A stretch of DNA of 64,000 nucleotides, from contig NZ_BNAO01000001.1 in NCBI RefSeq assembly GCF_014653435.1, positions 1-64,000 of the forward strand, given 5' to 3'. Positions within the stretch are counted from its first letter, which is position 1, and every line of letters begins with the position of its first letter. A program made the translations under genes and the position numbers. The DNA comes from Alishewanella longhuensis. GTDB lineage: Bacteria > Pseudomonadota > Gammaproteobacteria > Enterobacterales > Alteromonadaceae. Under the pieces are notes generated by a model. That model searched no databases. It had not been told where the DNA came from and saw only the letters and a program-made list of their open reading frames with translations. Positions 35,777 through 45,653 of this stretch are shown piece after piece.

Positions 35777-37417
35777 ATGGATTCACAACGCAGTTTTCTA
35801 ATAATTGCCCTGGCAATCGTCAGTTTCTTCCTCTGGCAGGAATGGCAAAAAGATTATGGCCCGCAACCAGCGGTAGCCCCCACACAAGTTTCTGCATCCA
35901 GCACAGGTACTGCTGATGGCGGCATGGCTTCATTACAGTTAGAGAGCCCAGAAACTGCCGCAGTACAAGCAGCCACCGCCAGTAGTCAGCTGGTAAAAGT
36001 AATAACCGACACGCTGGAGCTACAAATTGACACCCGCGGTGGCAATATTGTTAGTTTGAAATTACCACAATATGCTCTAACCAAAGACAGTGCTGAACCT
36101 TATGTACTAATGCGGCAATTAGCCGGCTTTGAGTATGTCGCACAATCTGGTCTAATTGCGCGCGATGGCCCGGATCGCACTGAGAGCCCGTTATATCAGG
36201 CCACTAATACCGAATATCGTTTAAGTGGTGACGGTACCCTAACGGTTCCGCTGCGCCTTGAACATAATGGCATGCAGATAGAAAAACGTTTTATTTTCAC
36301 TGCTGGTAAATATGATGTCCGGGTAGAACATTATATTGTTAATAACAGTACCGAAGTTAAAACCGTGCAACCCTTCCAACACTTGCGCCAAAATATTGAT
36401 AACGGCGAAAGCAGCAGTATGTTTATGCCGATATACCGCGGTGCAGCCTTTGGTAGCAGCGAAGAGCGCTATAAAAAGTACGACTTTAGCGATATGCAAA
36501 AGAATAATCTAAATGTCAGCACTCAAGCCGGTTGGGTGGCGATGTTAGAGCACTATTTTGTTTCTGCCTGGATCCCTGATCAGCAAGCAAGTAATCAGTT
36601 ATATAGCCGTATTACCGGTGGCAATAAAGGCGTTATTGGTGCACTGGGGCCGGTAGTTGATATCGACCCAGGCCAAAGCGTAACCTTAGGCTCAACTTTT
36701 TATGCAGGTCCAAAAATACAGGACAAGTTAGCCGAGCTGGCTAATGGCTTAGACCTTACCGTAGATTACGGCTTCCTATGGTTTATCTCGCAATTTTTAT
36801 TCTGGTTATTAACTAAAATCCAGCTGGTAGTTTCCAACTGGGGTCTAGCCATTATCTGTATTACGCTAATAGTAAAAGGCGCGATGTTCCCGCTGACCAA
36901 GATCCAATACGAATCTATGGCGAAAATGCGGAACTTAAAGCCGAAAATTGAAGAATTACAGGCACGCTACAAAGATGATCGCCAGAAAATGGGCCCGGCG
37001 ATGATGGAACTGTATCGCAAAGAAAAAGTTAACCCTATGGGTGGCTGTTTACCAATGCTGATTCAAATGCCGATTTTCCTGGCACTTTATTGGGTATTTG
37101 TAGAAAGCGTTGAATTACGGCATGCCCCCTTTATGCTGTGGATCACCGACTTATCTGCACAAGATCCCTACTACGTTTTACCTGTGTTATTTGGTATCAG
37201 TATGTTCTTGATGCAAAAGCTGACGCCTATGCAGGTTACAGACCCACTTCAGCAGAAGTTAATGATGTGGATGCCGGTAGCATTTTCGGTGTTCTTCCTG
37301 TGGTTCCCAAGTGGTCTGGTGCTGTATTGGTTTGTTAGTAACCTGATCTCCTTGGCACAGATGCTCTATATCTATCGTGGTATGGAGAAAAAGGGTTTGC
37401 ACACTCGCAAAGCCTAA
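35777..37417 (+). CDS. yidC: Membrane protein insertase YidC
   Basis: A 546-aa inner-membrane insertase (E. coli 548). It has an N-terminal TM (SFLIIALAIVSFFLWQEW), a large periplasmic domain to about residue 340, then the conserved five-TM core with NWGLAIICITLIVKG, PKIEELQARYKDDRQKM, NPMGGCLPMLIQMPIFLALY and a basic C-terminal tail. It inserts membrane proteins alone or with SecYEG; F0 subunit c, encoded at 51.8 kb, is a classical client. Confidence 0.97.
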   Translation: MDSQRSFLIIALAIVSFFLWQEWQKDYGPQPAVAPTQVSASSTGTADGGMASLQLESPETAAVQAATASSQLVKVITDTLELQIDTRGGNIVSLKLPQYALTKDSAEPYVLMRQLAGFEYVAQSGLIARDGPDRTESPLYQATNTEYRLSGDGTLTVPLRLEHNGMQIEKRFIFTAGKYDVRVEHYIVNNSTEVKTVQPFQHLRQNIDNGESSSMFMPIYRGAAFGSSEERYKKYDFSDMQKNNLNVSTQAGWVAMLEHYFVSAWIPDQQASNQLYSRITGGNKGVIGALGPVVDIDPGQSVTLGSTFYAGPKIQDKLAELANGLDLTVDYGFLWFISQFLFWLLTKIQLVVSNWGLAIICITLIVKGAMFPLTKIQYESMAKMRNLKPKIEELQARYKDDRQKMGPAMMELYRKEKVNPMGGCLPMLIQMPIFLALYWVFVESVELRHAPFMLWITDLSAQDPYYVLPVLFGISMFLMQKLTPMQVTDPLQQKLMMWMPVAFSVFFLWFPSGLVLYWFVSNLISLAQMLYIYRGMEKKGLHTRKA

Positions 37418-37450
37418 GACGCTATTTAAATTAGTTAAATAGTACACATT

Positions 37451-37481
37451 AAGCCTGTTTGCCTCGCGCAGCAGGCTTTTT
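37451..37481 (+). terminator. Terminator-like hairpin between yidC and mnmE
   Basis: AAGCCTG pairs with CAGGCTT, with inner TGC/GCA pairing and a short loop, followed by TTTTTG. It probably reduces read-through from the rpmH operon into mnmE. Confidence 0.65.
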
Positions 37482-37512
37482 GCTTAACAGCTTTTACCCT
37501 ATTGAGGTTAAT

Positions 37513-38877
37513 ATGTTTAATACCGATACCATCGCTGCGTTAGCTACTGCCCCCGGCCGCGCCGGTGTCGGTATAATTCGGATCTCCGGCCCAGCAACCA
37601 AAGCCGTAGCACAAGCTATTTTGCACAAGCTCCCTAGACCCCGTTACGCTGACTATCTGCCTTTTTATGCCGCCGATAAACAGATACTCGATCAGGGTAT
37701 CGCTATCTTCTTCCCGGGGCCGAACTCCTTTACCGGCGAAGATATCCTTGAGCTACAAGGCCATGGTGGTCCAGTGCTGCTGGATATGTTGCTAAAACAA
37801 GTGTTAGCACAACCTAATGTCCGTATCGCCCGCCCGGGTGAATTCTCAGAGCGGGCTTTTTTAAACGATAAACTCGACCTGGCACAAGCAGAAGCCATCG
37901 CCGATTTAATTGATGCCAGTAGCGAACAGGCGGCCCGTAGTGCTATGCAATCACTGCAAGGCGAGTTCTCACGCCGCATCCATGAACTGGTCGAAAAAGT
38001 GATTCACCTGCGCATGTACGTGGAGGCCGCCATAGATTTCCCGGATGAAGAAATTGATTTTTTATCCGACGGTAAAGTGGCTGCCGATTTAGCGGAAATT
38101 ATCGACTATCTGGCTACCGTTAAAAAACAAGCGACTCAAGGCAGCATACTGCGCGAAGGGATGAAAGTTGTGATCGCCGGGCGGCCTAACGCTGGTAAAT
38201 CCAGCTTACTTAATGCTCTGGCTGGCCGGGAAGCTGCAATTGTTACCGATATTGCCGGTACCACCCGCGATGTACTGCGTGAACATATTCATATCGATGG
38301 TATGCCGCTGCATATTATTGATACTGCCGGGCTGCGTGAAGCCACCGACCAGGTTGAACAAATTGGTATTGAACGTGCCTGGCAAGAAATCGCCCAGGCC
38401 GATCGGGTGCTGTTTATGGTCGATGGCACCACCACAGAAGCTACCGACCCACATGCGATCTGGCCTGATTTTATCGACCGCTTACCGGCTAATTTGGGCG
38501 TAACAGTAATTCGTAATAAAGCCGATCTTACCGGTGAACCTATGACGCCGGATCTTAATAGCAACACCCCTGTTTACCGTTTATCCGCGAAAACCGGTGC
38601 CGGTATTGACGCACTGCGCGAACATTTAAAGCAATGTATAGGGTTTGATGCCAGTACCGAAGGCAGCTTTCTGGCCCGCCGCCGTCACCTCGATGCGCTG
38701 GATCGCGCCGCCGAACACTTGAGTATTGGCCAGGAACAGCTACATAGCTATATTGCTGGCGAAATTCTTGCCGAAGAGCTGCGGTTGACACAACAACACC
38801 TAAATGAAATTACCGGCGAATTTAGCTCAGATGATTTGCTGGGTAGGATTTTTAGCTCGTTTTGTATCGGTAAGTAA
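37513..38877 (+). CDS. mnmE: tRNA modification GTPase MnmE
   Basis: A 454-aa GTPase (E. coli 454) that with MnmG makes cmnm5U34/mnm5U34 in tRNA wobble positions. The N-terminal folate-binding domain starts [20 protein letters not shown]; the G domain has GRPNAGKSS (P-loop), DIAGTTRD and DTAGLR; the protein ends with the FCIGK motif whose Cys is invariant. ATG 37513 has GAGG upstream; an 18-codon upstream extension of the frame runs through the hairpin and is rejected. The partner mnmG is at 46131, across the accessory block and oriC. Confidence 0.97.
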   Translation: MFNTDTIAALATAPGRAGVGIIRISGPATKAVAQAILHKLPRPRYADYLPFYAADKQILDQGIAIFFPGPNSFTGEDILELQGHGGPVLLDMLLKQVLAQPNVRIARPGEFSERAFLNDKLDLAQAEAIADLIDASSEQAARSAMQSLQGEFSRRIHELVEKVIHLRMYVEAAIDFPDEEIDFLSDGKVAADLAEIIDYLATVKKQATQGSILREGMKVVIAGRPNAGKSSLLNALAGREAAIVTDIAGTTRDVLREHIHIDGMPLHIIDTAGLREATDQVEQIGIERAWQEIAQADRVLFMVDGTTTEATDPHAIWPDFIDRLPANLGVTVIRNKADLTGEPMTPDLNSNTPVYRLSAKTGAGIDALREHLKQCIGFDASTEGSFLARRRHLDALDRAAEHLSIGQEQLHSYIAGEILAEELRLTQQHLNEITGEFSSDDLLGRIFSSFCIGK

Positions 38878-38896
38878 GCTCTAAGTTAGCACCAAA

Positions 38897-38921
38897 GCCG
38901 GTAAATACATTGGTTACCGGC
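38897..38921. terminator. Bidirectional hairpin between mnmE and the chemoreceptor gene
   Basis: GCCGGTAA / TTACCGGC, 8-bp perfect stem with 9-nt loop between convergent genes. The flanks (AAA before, TGCTT after) give modest U-tracts in both directions. Confidence 0.55.
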
Positions 38922-38933
38922 TGCTTCACCCCT

Positions 38934-40556
38934 TTACTGCAATCTAAATTCCCCCACTAAGCGCTGCTGATCATCCGCCAGCGTTACCAGCTCATGGGTA
39001 ACTTCTGTTACCCGTTTAGCATCCTCGGCGGTGGTATCGGCAATAGCCGTCACGCTATTGACCTGCTGCTGCACCCGGCGGGTTAATTGTTGCTGAGTTA
39101 ACGCTGTGGCTTCCATGGCAGTAGTAAGCTGATTAATACGGCTAATGGCAGAGGCAATAGTGTGTAACGACTGCCCCACCTGGTCTACAGCACTAACACA
39201 ATCGGCTGAACCCGTTTGTGCTTGTTGCATCATAGTCACTGCGCCTTTAGCTTCTTGCTGTAACTGCGCAATGGTTTGCTGTACTTCTGCCGTCGCCTGA
39301 TGTGTCCTATTTGCCAAGGCCCGTACTTCGTCTGCTACCACAGCAAAACCTCTGCCGCTTTCTCCCGCCCTGGCAGCCTCAATAGCGGCATTAAGAGCCA
39401 GTAAATTAGTCTGCCCGGCAATACCGGAAATAAGCTCTAAAACCTTCCCAACATCATTGCTATAATTATCCAGGCTAGTGATAACGGCGGTAGCCTGTTG
39501 TAACTGCGCAGCTAACTGGCGAATTAAGCTGATGCTGCTTTCGGTCAGGTTACGACTGGTATAGGCTTCTGTCTCAGCTTCTGCCGCTGCTGCAGCACTA
39601 TCAACCACGCCTTGCTCACTGAGCTTAACACTGTGCTCCAATTCCGTAATAGCCGCAATCATCGCCGCCGTTTGCTGATTTTGCTGCACTACCGCTTGCT
39701 GTGTAGTATCCGCAACCGCAGCAATCACCTCAGCCGATTGCTGTAAAGTAGCGGAATTTTTCGCCACACGCCCTAAACTGGCAGCAAACTGCTGAAGCAT
39801 ACTATTAAAGGCCTTGGCTAACTGACCCGTTTCATCGTCACTGGTTACCTGAGCCGTAACAGTAAGATCAGCATTACGTTCGGCTTGCAACATGGAAGAA
39901 CGTAATTGGCGCAGTGGCGCCAATACTAATTTAAAAATAACCCATGAAATAAGGGCAATACCCACTACAAAGCAAAGTAACTGTATAGCGCCCAATTGTA
40001 GTAAATTACTACGAATTTGCTGATCTTGTGCGGCCAGAGAATAACTTAAGCGAATAGCGCCGAGCACTTCATCTTCTTTGCCTTGATGACACATAATACA
40101 ATTCGTCCCACGATAGTTGGCGTGGTTAAGCACCGGCCGGATCACCGTCAGTACCCGTCCTTGTTCAGTTTGTTGGATCAATTGGATCTGCTCCCCCTGC
40201 AAGGCCCGCTGATCCAGATCATCCTGCGGTTGATCCAACTCTGCACCGGCGCCAAAAAACTTCCGCACCTGTTCGCCGCGCAACACTCTGGCTTCCAGCA
40301 TATTAGGCTGCTCCAGCACCTTTTGCCGGTGCACCTCGCGGTACTGTGCCAGAGTGCCGGTTAACATCATAATGTTAAGCGTATCCAGGTAGGAGTCTGC
40401 TGAATCCAATACATGCTGTTCTACCGTTTGCTCCACTAATTGTCGCTCACTTTGGGCGGTAAAGAGCATAGATAACACCATCACCGTCAACAACACCAGT
40501 AACAACACTACGTTAACTTTAAATCTGAGCGATAACCCGGACCACCACATTTTCAT
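38934..40556 (-). CDS. Methyl-accepting chemotaxis protein with c-type haem motif in the sensor domain
   Basis: A chemoreceptor of about 540 aa. TM1 is at about residues 12-33 and TM2 at about 188-210, flanking a 150-residue periplasmic sensor. A HAMP domain follows, then a long coiled-coil with the canonical hairpin tip region ([38 protein letters not shown]). The sensor contains Cys-Ile-Met-Cys-His (about residues 153-157), a CXXCH covalent-haem motif, shortly before TM2 and before GAIRLSYSL. No C-terminal CheB/CheR-tethering pentapeptide is seen. Start chosen at ATG 40556 with GGAG upstream; GTG 40568 and ATG 40550 are alternatives. Haem sensors of this kind are known from Geobacter MCPs; redox or gas sensing here is inferred. 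Confidence 0.9.
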   Translation of the reverse strand: MKMWWSGLSLRFKVNVVLLLVLLTVMVLSMLFTAQSERQLVEQTVEQHVLDSADSYLDTLNIMMLTGTLAQYREVHRQKVLEQPNMLEARVLRGEQVRKFFGAGAELDQPQDDLDQRALQGEQIQLIQQTEQGRVLTVIRPVLNHANYRGTNCIMCHQGKEDEVLGAIRLSYSLAAQDQQIRSNLLQLGAIQLLCFVVGIALISWVIFKLVLAPLRQLRSSMLQAERNADLTVTAQVTSDDETGQLAKAFNSMLQQFAASLGRVAKNSATLQQSAEVIAAVADTTQQAVVQQNQQTAAMIAAITELEHSVKLSEQGVVDSAAAAAEAETEAYTSRNLTESSISLIRQLAAQLQQATAVITSLDNYSNDVGKVLELISGIAGQTNLLALNAAIEAARAGESGRGFAVVADEVRALANRTHQATAEVQQTIAQLQQEAKGAVTMMQQAQTGSADCVSAVDQVGQSLHTIASAISRINQLTTAMEATALTQQQLTRRVQQQVNSVTAIADTTAEDAKRVTEVTHELVTLADDQQRLVGEFRLQ

Positions 40557-40742
40557 CCCCTGCTCCACCTGCTGTTATTTCCACTATGCTGGCAAATTAC
40601 CAAGTTTTAGGTATTGTCCAATTTGGCAGCAGCATGCCATAACAGCCGGCAGCACTTTATGATCGACATTAAGAAAACAGCGAAATTTTGAAAAAGGATA
40701 AATAAGCAGCAGAGAGCCTGGATTAGGCCACAGCTAAGGCAG

Positions 40743-41921
40743 TTAAAAGAATTGTTTTGCGCTTTGATCAGAACGACTAAGCCAGTAAAGCAGTAGTACC
40801 GCCAAACCAAGTAAGGCTGCAGCTAAATAAAGTCCTGGTGCAAAAGATCCGGTTTTCTCAGCGATAACTCCCGTGATAGCAGGGGCTATAACTTGTGCAA
40901 AGCCATAAGCTAACGTCATTTTTCCCATCAGCTTTGCTGGTTTACTCGGATATAAGCGTCCAGCCATGGTCAGCACTAAACTGACGACACCAATAAAGGT
41001 CGCACCAAAAAGCGCCGCGCTTATCAGCACCACTGACAGTGACGCAAACGAAAGTGGCACTATAATCGCCACTAATTGCAGTAACAGGGCTAACATTATT
41101 GCGTATAGATAGCCGGTTTTACGGGCAATCAAGTCCCACAACAGCACCGCAGGTACTGCCGCCAAACCGAGCACCACAAAACTCAAATTGCCACTACCAC
41201 CTAACCCCGGCATGCGCTCAACGATAGTAACGATAAAGGTCGCACTCAGTACATAGCCATAACCGGCGCAAAAGTAACTTAGTAACATTAAACGAAGAAA
41301 ATGCTTACTGGGTGGCACGTCGCTAACGCTTTGCTGCGATTGCAGCACAGGTAAGGCAGGTCTTGGTAACCAGCACCAGGCGGGTATCGCCAGTATCCCC
41401 CCTATAGCCGCCAAAGATAACCATTGGCTCTGCCAGCTAAATTGCAGTTGCAGCATAACTTCGACCAGAATAGCGGACATCGCGATACCCAGCCCTAAAC
41501 CAGCAAAATGCACCCCCAGTTCCGCACGTTGCCCATGGCTGATCAGCCAATGCATTATCAGGCCAGAAGCAATAAGCATAGAGCCAGCACTGCTTAACCC
41601 GGCCATAAAGCGCCAAAAGGACCATAGATACAGATTTTCTGTTAACGCCATGCCAAGGGTGCTGACTATTGCCACAATCAAACCCAGCCTATATAAGCGA
41701 TCTTTTAACTGCAAATTACTAAGGCTGGCAGCTAGTAAAGCACCCGCCATATAGCCTAAATAATTTACTGCAGCTAAATAACCACTGCTGGCGTCTGTTA
41801 GCAGGTTTTGTTGCTGCATTAAGGGTAATAATGGCGTATAGGCGAAGCGCGCCACGCCTAAACAAAGGAGCTGACTAAAAAAACCGGCAAGTAAAACTTT
41901 AAACCTTATTGAAGGCGGCAT
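40743..41921 (-). CDS. MFS transporter (YbfB/YjiJ-like)
   Basis: A 392-aa inner-membrane protein with about 12 TM helices of the major facilitator superfamily, resembling the YbfB/YjiJ family (the N-terminal SQLLCLGVARFAYTPLLPLM pattern is typical). Substrate unknown. No good ribosome binding site precedes ATG 41921: a strong 10-bp hairpin lies there instead. The 174 bp to the chemoreceptor gene show nothing recognisable. Confidence 0.85.
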   Translation of the reverse strand: MPPSIRFKVLLAGFFSQLLCLGVARFAYTPLLPLMQQQNLLTDASSGYLAAVNYLGYMAGALLAASLSNLQLKDRLYRLGLIVAIVSTLGMALTENLYLWSFWRFMAGLSSAGSMLIASGLIMHWLISHGQRAELGVHFAGLGLGIAMSAILVEVMLQLQFSWQSQWLSLAAIGGILAIPAWCWLPRPALPVLQSQQSVSDVPPSKHFLRLMLLSYFCAGYGYVLSATFIVTIVERMPGLGGSGNLSFVVLGLAAVPAVLLWDLIARKTGYLYAIMLALLLQLVAIIVPLSFASLSVVLISAALFGATFIGVVSLVLTMAGRLYPSKPAKLMGKMTLAYGFAQVIAPAITGVIAEKTGSFAPGLYLAAALLGLAVLLLYWLSRSDQSAKQFF

Positions 41922-41925
41922 AAAT

Positions 41926-41958
41926 AAGCTGGGTTATCACTATCAAGAAACCCAGCTT
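41926..41958 (-). terminator. Hairpin between the PEBP gene and the MFS gene
   Basis: AAGCTGGGTT (41926-41935) and AACCCAGCTT (41949-41958) form a perfect 10-bp stem with a 13-nt loop. Read on the minus strand it follows the PEBP gene and ends 4 nt before the MFS ATG. It may terminate the upstream gene or mask the MFS translation start. Confidence 0.5.
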
Positions 41959-42007
41959 AAAACAGAACAGCGCACTAAGCTATGCGCCTATAGTAGGGTT
42001 AAGCTAA

Positions 42008-42499
42008 TTAGCGGGCATAGGTTGCGGTTAGGGTAGCTTTACCCAGTGCCATCGCATTCAACATAAAGCCCACCACCGCCGCGCTGGCGCCATCGGGTGC
42101 CGGTAAAGCCTCTTCCGGCAAGGCCCAAACAGTAAATTGATAACGATGCATGCCATGGCCTTCTGGCGGGCAGGCACCACCGAATTCTTTGCTGCCATAA
42201 TCATTGGTAAAAGTGCGGCTCCCAGGCGGTAAGCTACCCTTACCAGCCCCCTGCGCTAAACCTGTAGCAGCCGCCGGAATGTCGGTCACCAACCAATGCC
42301 AAAAACCAGAGCAAGTTGGTGCATCTGGATCAAATACCGTTACTGCGAAACTTTTGGTGCCCGCTGGCGCATTTTGCCAATTTAATTCAGGCGAAATATT
42401 CTGGCCGTTGCAGCCAAAACCATCAAACTCCTGTGCTTTGGCCATAAAGTGCCCTTCAGTTAAATCTGGGCTGGTTAAAACGAAATTTGCTTTGCTCAT
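42008..42499 (-). CDS. YbhB/YbcL-family PEBP-like protein
   Basis: A 163-aa phosphatidylethanolamine-binding-protein fold protein (Raf kinase inhibitor-like, YbhB/YbcL). Markers are NISPELNWQNAPAGTKSFAV, the anion-pocket DPDAPT and FWHWLVTDIP, and GACPPEGHGMHRYQFTVWAL. No signal peptide, so cytosolic. GGGAG precedes the ATG. The bacterial family has no settled function. Confidence 0.92.
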   Translation of the reverse strand: MSKANFVLTSPDLTEGHFMAKAQEFDGFGCNGQNISPELNWQNAPAGTKSFAVTVFDPDAPTCSGFWHWLVTDIPAAATGLAQGAGKGSLPPGSRTFTNDYGSKEFGGACPPEGHGMHRYQFTVWALPEEALPAPDGASAAVVGFMLNAMALGKATLTATYAR

Positions 42500-42605
42500 G
42501 TTTCACTCCCGGGTAACTAGTATATGTTTACCTTAGGTTGCAGTTAACTGCCGTTCAAGATAATCAGATAAAACGCCTATGCACTAAAGTAAGTAAATAC
42601 TTACA

Positions 42606-43028
42606 TCAAGCTAGCGTATTCAGCCATTGATAAAATTGCGCCTTGGGTAAAGCACCGGCCTGCTGTGCCAATATGCTACCCTGCTTAATCACCATTAAGG
42701 TGGGGATAGAACGTATGGCAAACCGGGCAGCCAGCGCTTGCTGCTGCTCAGTGTCTATTTTACCAAAACGAAACCTGGGCTCTAACTCTGCCGCTGCCTG
42801 ATTAAATACCGGGGCAAAACTACGACAAGGTCCACACCAGCTAGCCCAAAAATCAATTACCAAGGGTAGCTCAGCTTTCTCGGCGTGAGCCGCAAAATTT
42901 GCACTAGTAAGTTCTAGCGGCACGGCCATAAAAAGTGGCTTTTTACATTTACCACAGTTCGCCGCGGTGGCCTCTCGCGCTGCTGGTAACCTATTCAAAG
43001 CAGAGCAGTGTGGGCAAGCAACAATCAT
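42606..43028 (-). CDS. trxC: Thioredoxin 2 (TrxC)
   Basis: A 140-aa thioredoxin with the TrxC-specific N-terminal zinc domain (C5PHC8 and C25GKC28) followed by a thioredoxin domain with active site WCGPC (64-68) and the cis-Pro in SIPTLMV. In E. coli Trx2 is induced by oxidative stress and its zinc centre tunes redox activity. Monocistronic by appearance; a 16-bp palindrome abuts its stop (42590-42605). Confidence 0.94.
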   Translation of the reverse strand: MIVACPHCSALNRLPAAREATAANCGKCKKPLFMAVPLELTSANFAAHAEKAELPLVIDFWASWCGPCRSFAPVFNQAAAELEPRFRFGKIDTEQQQALAARFAIRSIPTLMVIKQGSILAQQAGALPKAQFYQWLNTLA

Positions 43029-43182
43029 CAGGCTAATCCTATAGTTTAAGATAACAGTGATCTATGGCATTAGATAACAACTTTAAAGGGGGGACGACCA
43101 TTTTTGATAAAAGTCGGCGATAACAAAACAACATAAGATATGAAAAGCAGCTTAAACAAAATACCGCCTAAATTTAGCAATG

Positions 43183-43208
43183 AAAAAGCCCCGGACCCGG
43201 GGCTTTTT
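43183..43208. terminator. Terminator after the DEAD-box helicase gene
   Basis: AAAAAGCCCCGG / CCGGGGCTTTTT, a 12-bp arm palindrome with A- and T-tracts on both sides: a strong bidirectional intrinsic terminator 46 bp beyond the helicase stop. Confidence 0.9.
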
Positions 43209-43253
43209 TATCGATAATACCGTTACAGCAAGTTTATTGCTGATCGGGCAGCA

Positions 43254-45053
43254 TTAATCGCGTGGTTTACGTGGTGCGCGAGGCGCGGCACCCGGCCGTG
43301 GACCAGGACCAGAACTCGGCGCGGATGGACGACGCTCGCCCGCTGGCGCAGAGCCAGTATCAACTGTGATATTCAATTTCTGCTTACGCACATAGACTTT
43401 TTTCAGGTGCTGAAAAATTTCATTCGGAATAGTTGCTGGCAATTCTACCGTACTGAAATGATCAAACAACTTGATATTACCGATAAACTGGCTGTCGATA
43501 TTGGCTTCGTTAGCAATAGCACCCACGATATCACCAGCACGCACACCGTGCTCCTTACCGACTTCTATACGGTAAGTATTGTAATCACCTTGCATTTCAC
43601 GGCGCTGACGCGGGCCACGCTCTGCACGATCTCCGGCAGAACGTTCACCACGCTCAGGACGATCACGGCGTTCACTGCCACGGTCACTACGCTCATTGCG
43701 CTCGGCACGTGCATGTGGTTGACGTAATTCAGGGAATTGCTTCGCTACATTCAACGGCTGATCTTTTTGTGCTAAGTACAACAAGGCTGCAGCTAAATCT
43801 GCATCCGTCGTTTCCAGTTTCTCGCGCCAATCAGTAATCAGCGTTTCAAAGAAACTTAAATTTTGTGTTTCAATGGTCTGCGCTAACTGCTCACGGAATG
43901 ATTCAATACGACGCTGTTCAATCACCTGACCTGTTGGCAAACTCATTTGTTCAATGGGTTGCTTAGTCGCATGTTCAATGGTACGCAGTAAACGACGCTC
44001 ACGAGGTGAAACAAATAATATTGCTTTACCTTCACGACCAGCGCGGCCAGTACGACCGATGCGGTGAACATAGGCTTCACTATCGTAAGGTATATCATAG
44101 TTAACGACTAAGCTGATGCGTTCAACATCCAGACCACGGGCGGCAACATCGGTAGCCACGATAATATCGAGTTGGCTAGCCTTCATACGACGAATGGTTT
44201 GCTCACGGTGTGCCTGGTTCATATCACCATTTAAACAGGCAACAGCGTAACCACGGGCACCCAATTTCTCAGCAATCTCTTCTGTGGCACTTTTGGTACG
44301 CACAAACACGATGCTGGCATCGTATTCTTCGCCTTCTAATAACCGGGTTAAGGCATCCAGCTTTTGGTTACCGTCTAACATTACGTAACGCTGAGTGATT
44401 CGCTCAACAGTACTGGTTTTAGAGGCGATTTTAATTTCTTCAGCATTTTTTAAATGCTTCTGCGCAATGGCGCGGATAGGCGCAGGCATGGTAGCGGAGA
44501 ACATCGCCACCTGACGACCCGGTGGGGTGGCGTCCATAATGGTTTGCACATCATCGATAAAGCCCATCCGCAACATTTCGTCGGCTTCATCCAACACGAT
44601 AGCGCGCAGTTTATCCAGCTTTAAGGTGCCGCGCTCTAAGTGATCAAGGATACGACCCGGCGTACCTACGATAACCTGTGAACCGCGCTTCAGTGATTTC
44701 AACTGATTGGTATAGCTTTGACCACCGTATAAAGGCAGAACATGAAAAGCAGGCATATAACGGGCATACGCTTGAAAGGCTTCTGCTACCTGAATAGCAA
44801 GCTCACGCGTTGGCGCTAAAACCAAAATTTGTGGATCGTTTTGGGCAGGGTCAAGCCGCGCTAATAAAGGCAGCGCGAAAGCACCAGTTTTACCAGTACC
44901 GGTTTGCGCCTGGCCTAATACATCTTCGCCAGCTAATAGTTTAGGGATAGCAGCAGCCTGGATAGGCGACGGCGTTTCATAGCCAAGTTCAGTAACAGCA
45001 CGAACAATAGCTTCAGGCAGCATTAGCTGGGAAAATGACACAGTGTCAGACAT
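43254..45053 (-). CDS. deaD: DEAD-box ATP-dependent RNA helicase DeaD/CsdA
   Basis: A 599-aa cold-shock-type RNA helicase aiding ribosome assembly and mRNA decay. Motifs in order: AQTGTGKTGAFALPLL (I), PTRELAIQ (Ia), TPGRILDHL (Ib), DEADEM (II), FSATMP (III), ATDVAARGLDV (V), HRIGRTGRAGR (VI). The C-terminal part has the DbpA-like RNA-binding domain (YRIEVGKEHGVRAGDIVGAI) preceded by an Arg/Glu/Asp-rich linker and followed by a Pro/Arg-rich tail. ATG 45053 is chosen because MSDTVSFSQL matches the family start; a 15-codon upstream extension is Cys/His-rich and unlikely. Confidence 0.94.
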   Translation of the reverse strand: MSDTVSFSQLMLPEAIVRAVTELGYETPSPIQAAAIPKLLAGEDVLGQAQTGTGKTGAFALPLLARLDPAQNDPQILVLAPTRELAIQVAEAFQAYARYMPAFHVLPLYGGQSYTNQLKSLKRGSQVIVGTPGRILDHLERGTLKLDKLRAIVLDEADEMLRMGFIDDVQTIMDATPPGRQVAMFSATMPAPIRAIAQKHLKNAEEIKIASKTSTVERITQRYVMLDGNQKLDALTRLLEGEEYDASIVFVRTKSATEEIAEKLGARGYAVACLNGDMNQAHREQTIRRMKASQLDIIVATDVAARGLDVERISLVVNYDIPYDSEAYVHRIGRTGRAGREGKAILFVSPRERRLLRTIEHATKQPIEQMSLPTGQVIEQRRIESFREQLAQTIETQNLSFFETLITDWREKLETTDADLAAALLYLAQKDQPLNVAKQFPELRQPHARAERNERSDRGSERRDRPERGERSAGDRAERGPRQRREMQGDYNTYRIEVGKEHGVRAGDIVGAIANEANIDSQFIGNIKLFDHFSTVELPATIPNEIFQHLKKVYVRKQKLNITVDTGSAPAGERRPSAPSSGPGPRPGAAPRAPRKPRD

Positions 45054-45215
45054 ACGTTGTTTAAACCTCAATAACACGCAGGCGCAGTGGTAGTGCAATT
45101 GTCGCTTTTACTTTGCCTGCAAAGCAGTAAAAACGCGAAATCGAGCAAGTATCGATAGCCTTACTCAATTTTATTCCAGTAGTATAGCCAATCATTTAAC
45201 AAGCGAGAGGCAAAA

Positions 45216-45653
45216 ATGATCGAAATCCTCGTCGGCAGCCAAATGGGCGCAGCGGAATATGTGGCAGAACAAGTTGCTGAAGCACTGGTACAAGCGGGTT
45301 ATGAAGTTAACATTCATCTGAAACCCAAACTCAATCAGCTAAACCAGCATAATATCTGGTTAGTGATTACATCCACCTATGGCGCAGGAGATCTGCCTGA
45401 TAATATTCAACCCTTTGCGGATCAATTAGCACAAGATCAAGGCTATCTTACCACACTTTCTTACGCCGTGATCACTTTAGGTGACTCCAGTTACGATACT
45501 TTTTGTCTTGCAGGTAAAAAAATAGCCGAGTTACTACAGAAAAAGGGAGCAAAAACCTTACTTCCTGGCTTAGATATTGATGTGCTAGCAGCAGATTTAC
45601 CTGAAGATCTAGCGTTAGCATGGTTACCGAAACTTATACACAGTTTATCCTGA
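45216..45653 (+). CDS. mioC: Flavodoxin-like protein MioC
   Basis: A 145-aa short-chain flavodoxin (MioC), FMN-binding, implicated in E. coli in biotin synthase electron supply. It has GSQMGAAEYVAEQVAE (phosphate loop), STYGAGDLPDN and TLGDSSYDTFC, the FMN-binding loops. GAGAGG precedes the ATG. Transcription heads into oriC exactly as in E. coli, and a DnaA box (TTATACACA, 45634-45642) lies in its 3' end. Confidence 0.94.
   Translation: MIEILVGSQMGAAEYVAEQVAEALVQAGYEVNIHLKPKLNQLNQHNIWLVITSTYGAGDLPDNIQPFADQLAQDQGYLTTLSYAVITLGDSSYDTFCLAGKKIAELLQKKGAKTLLPGLDIDVLAADLPEDLALAWLPKLIHSLS

Noticed and set aside
37459-37512. Longer mnmE with 18 extra N-terminal residues
   Set aside because: The extension runs through a terminator-like hairpin, and the family start [12 protein letters not shown] begins right after the ATG with GAGG at 37513.
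45054-45098. Longer DeaD start with 15 extra residues
   Set aside because: The extension is Cys/His-rich and unlike the family, while MSDTVSFSQL fits the usual DeaD N-terminus.
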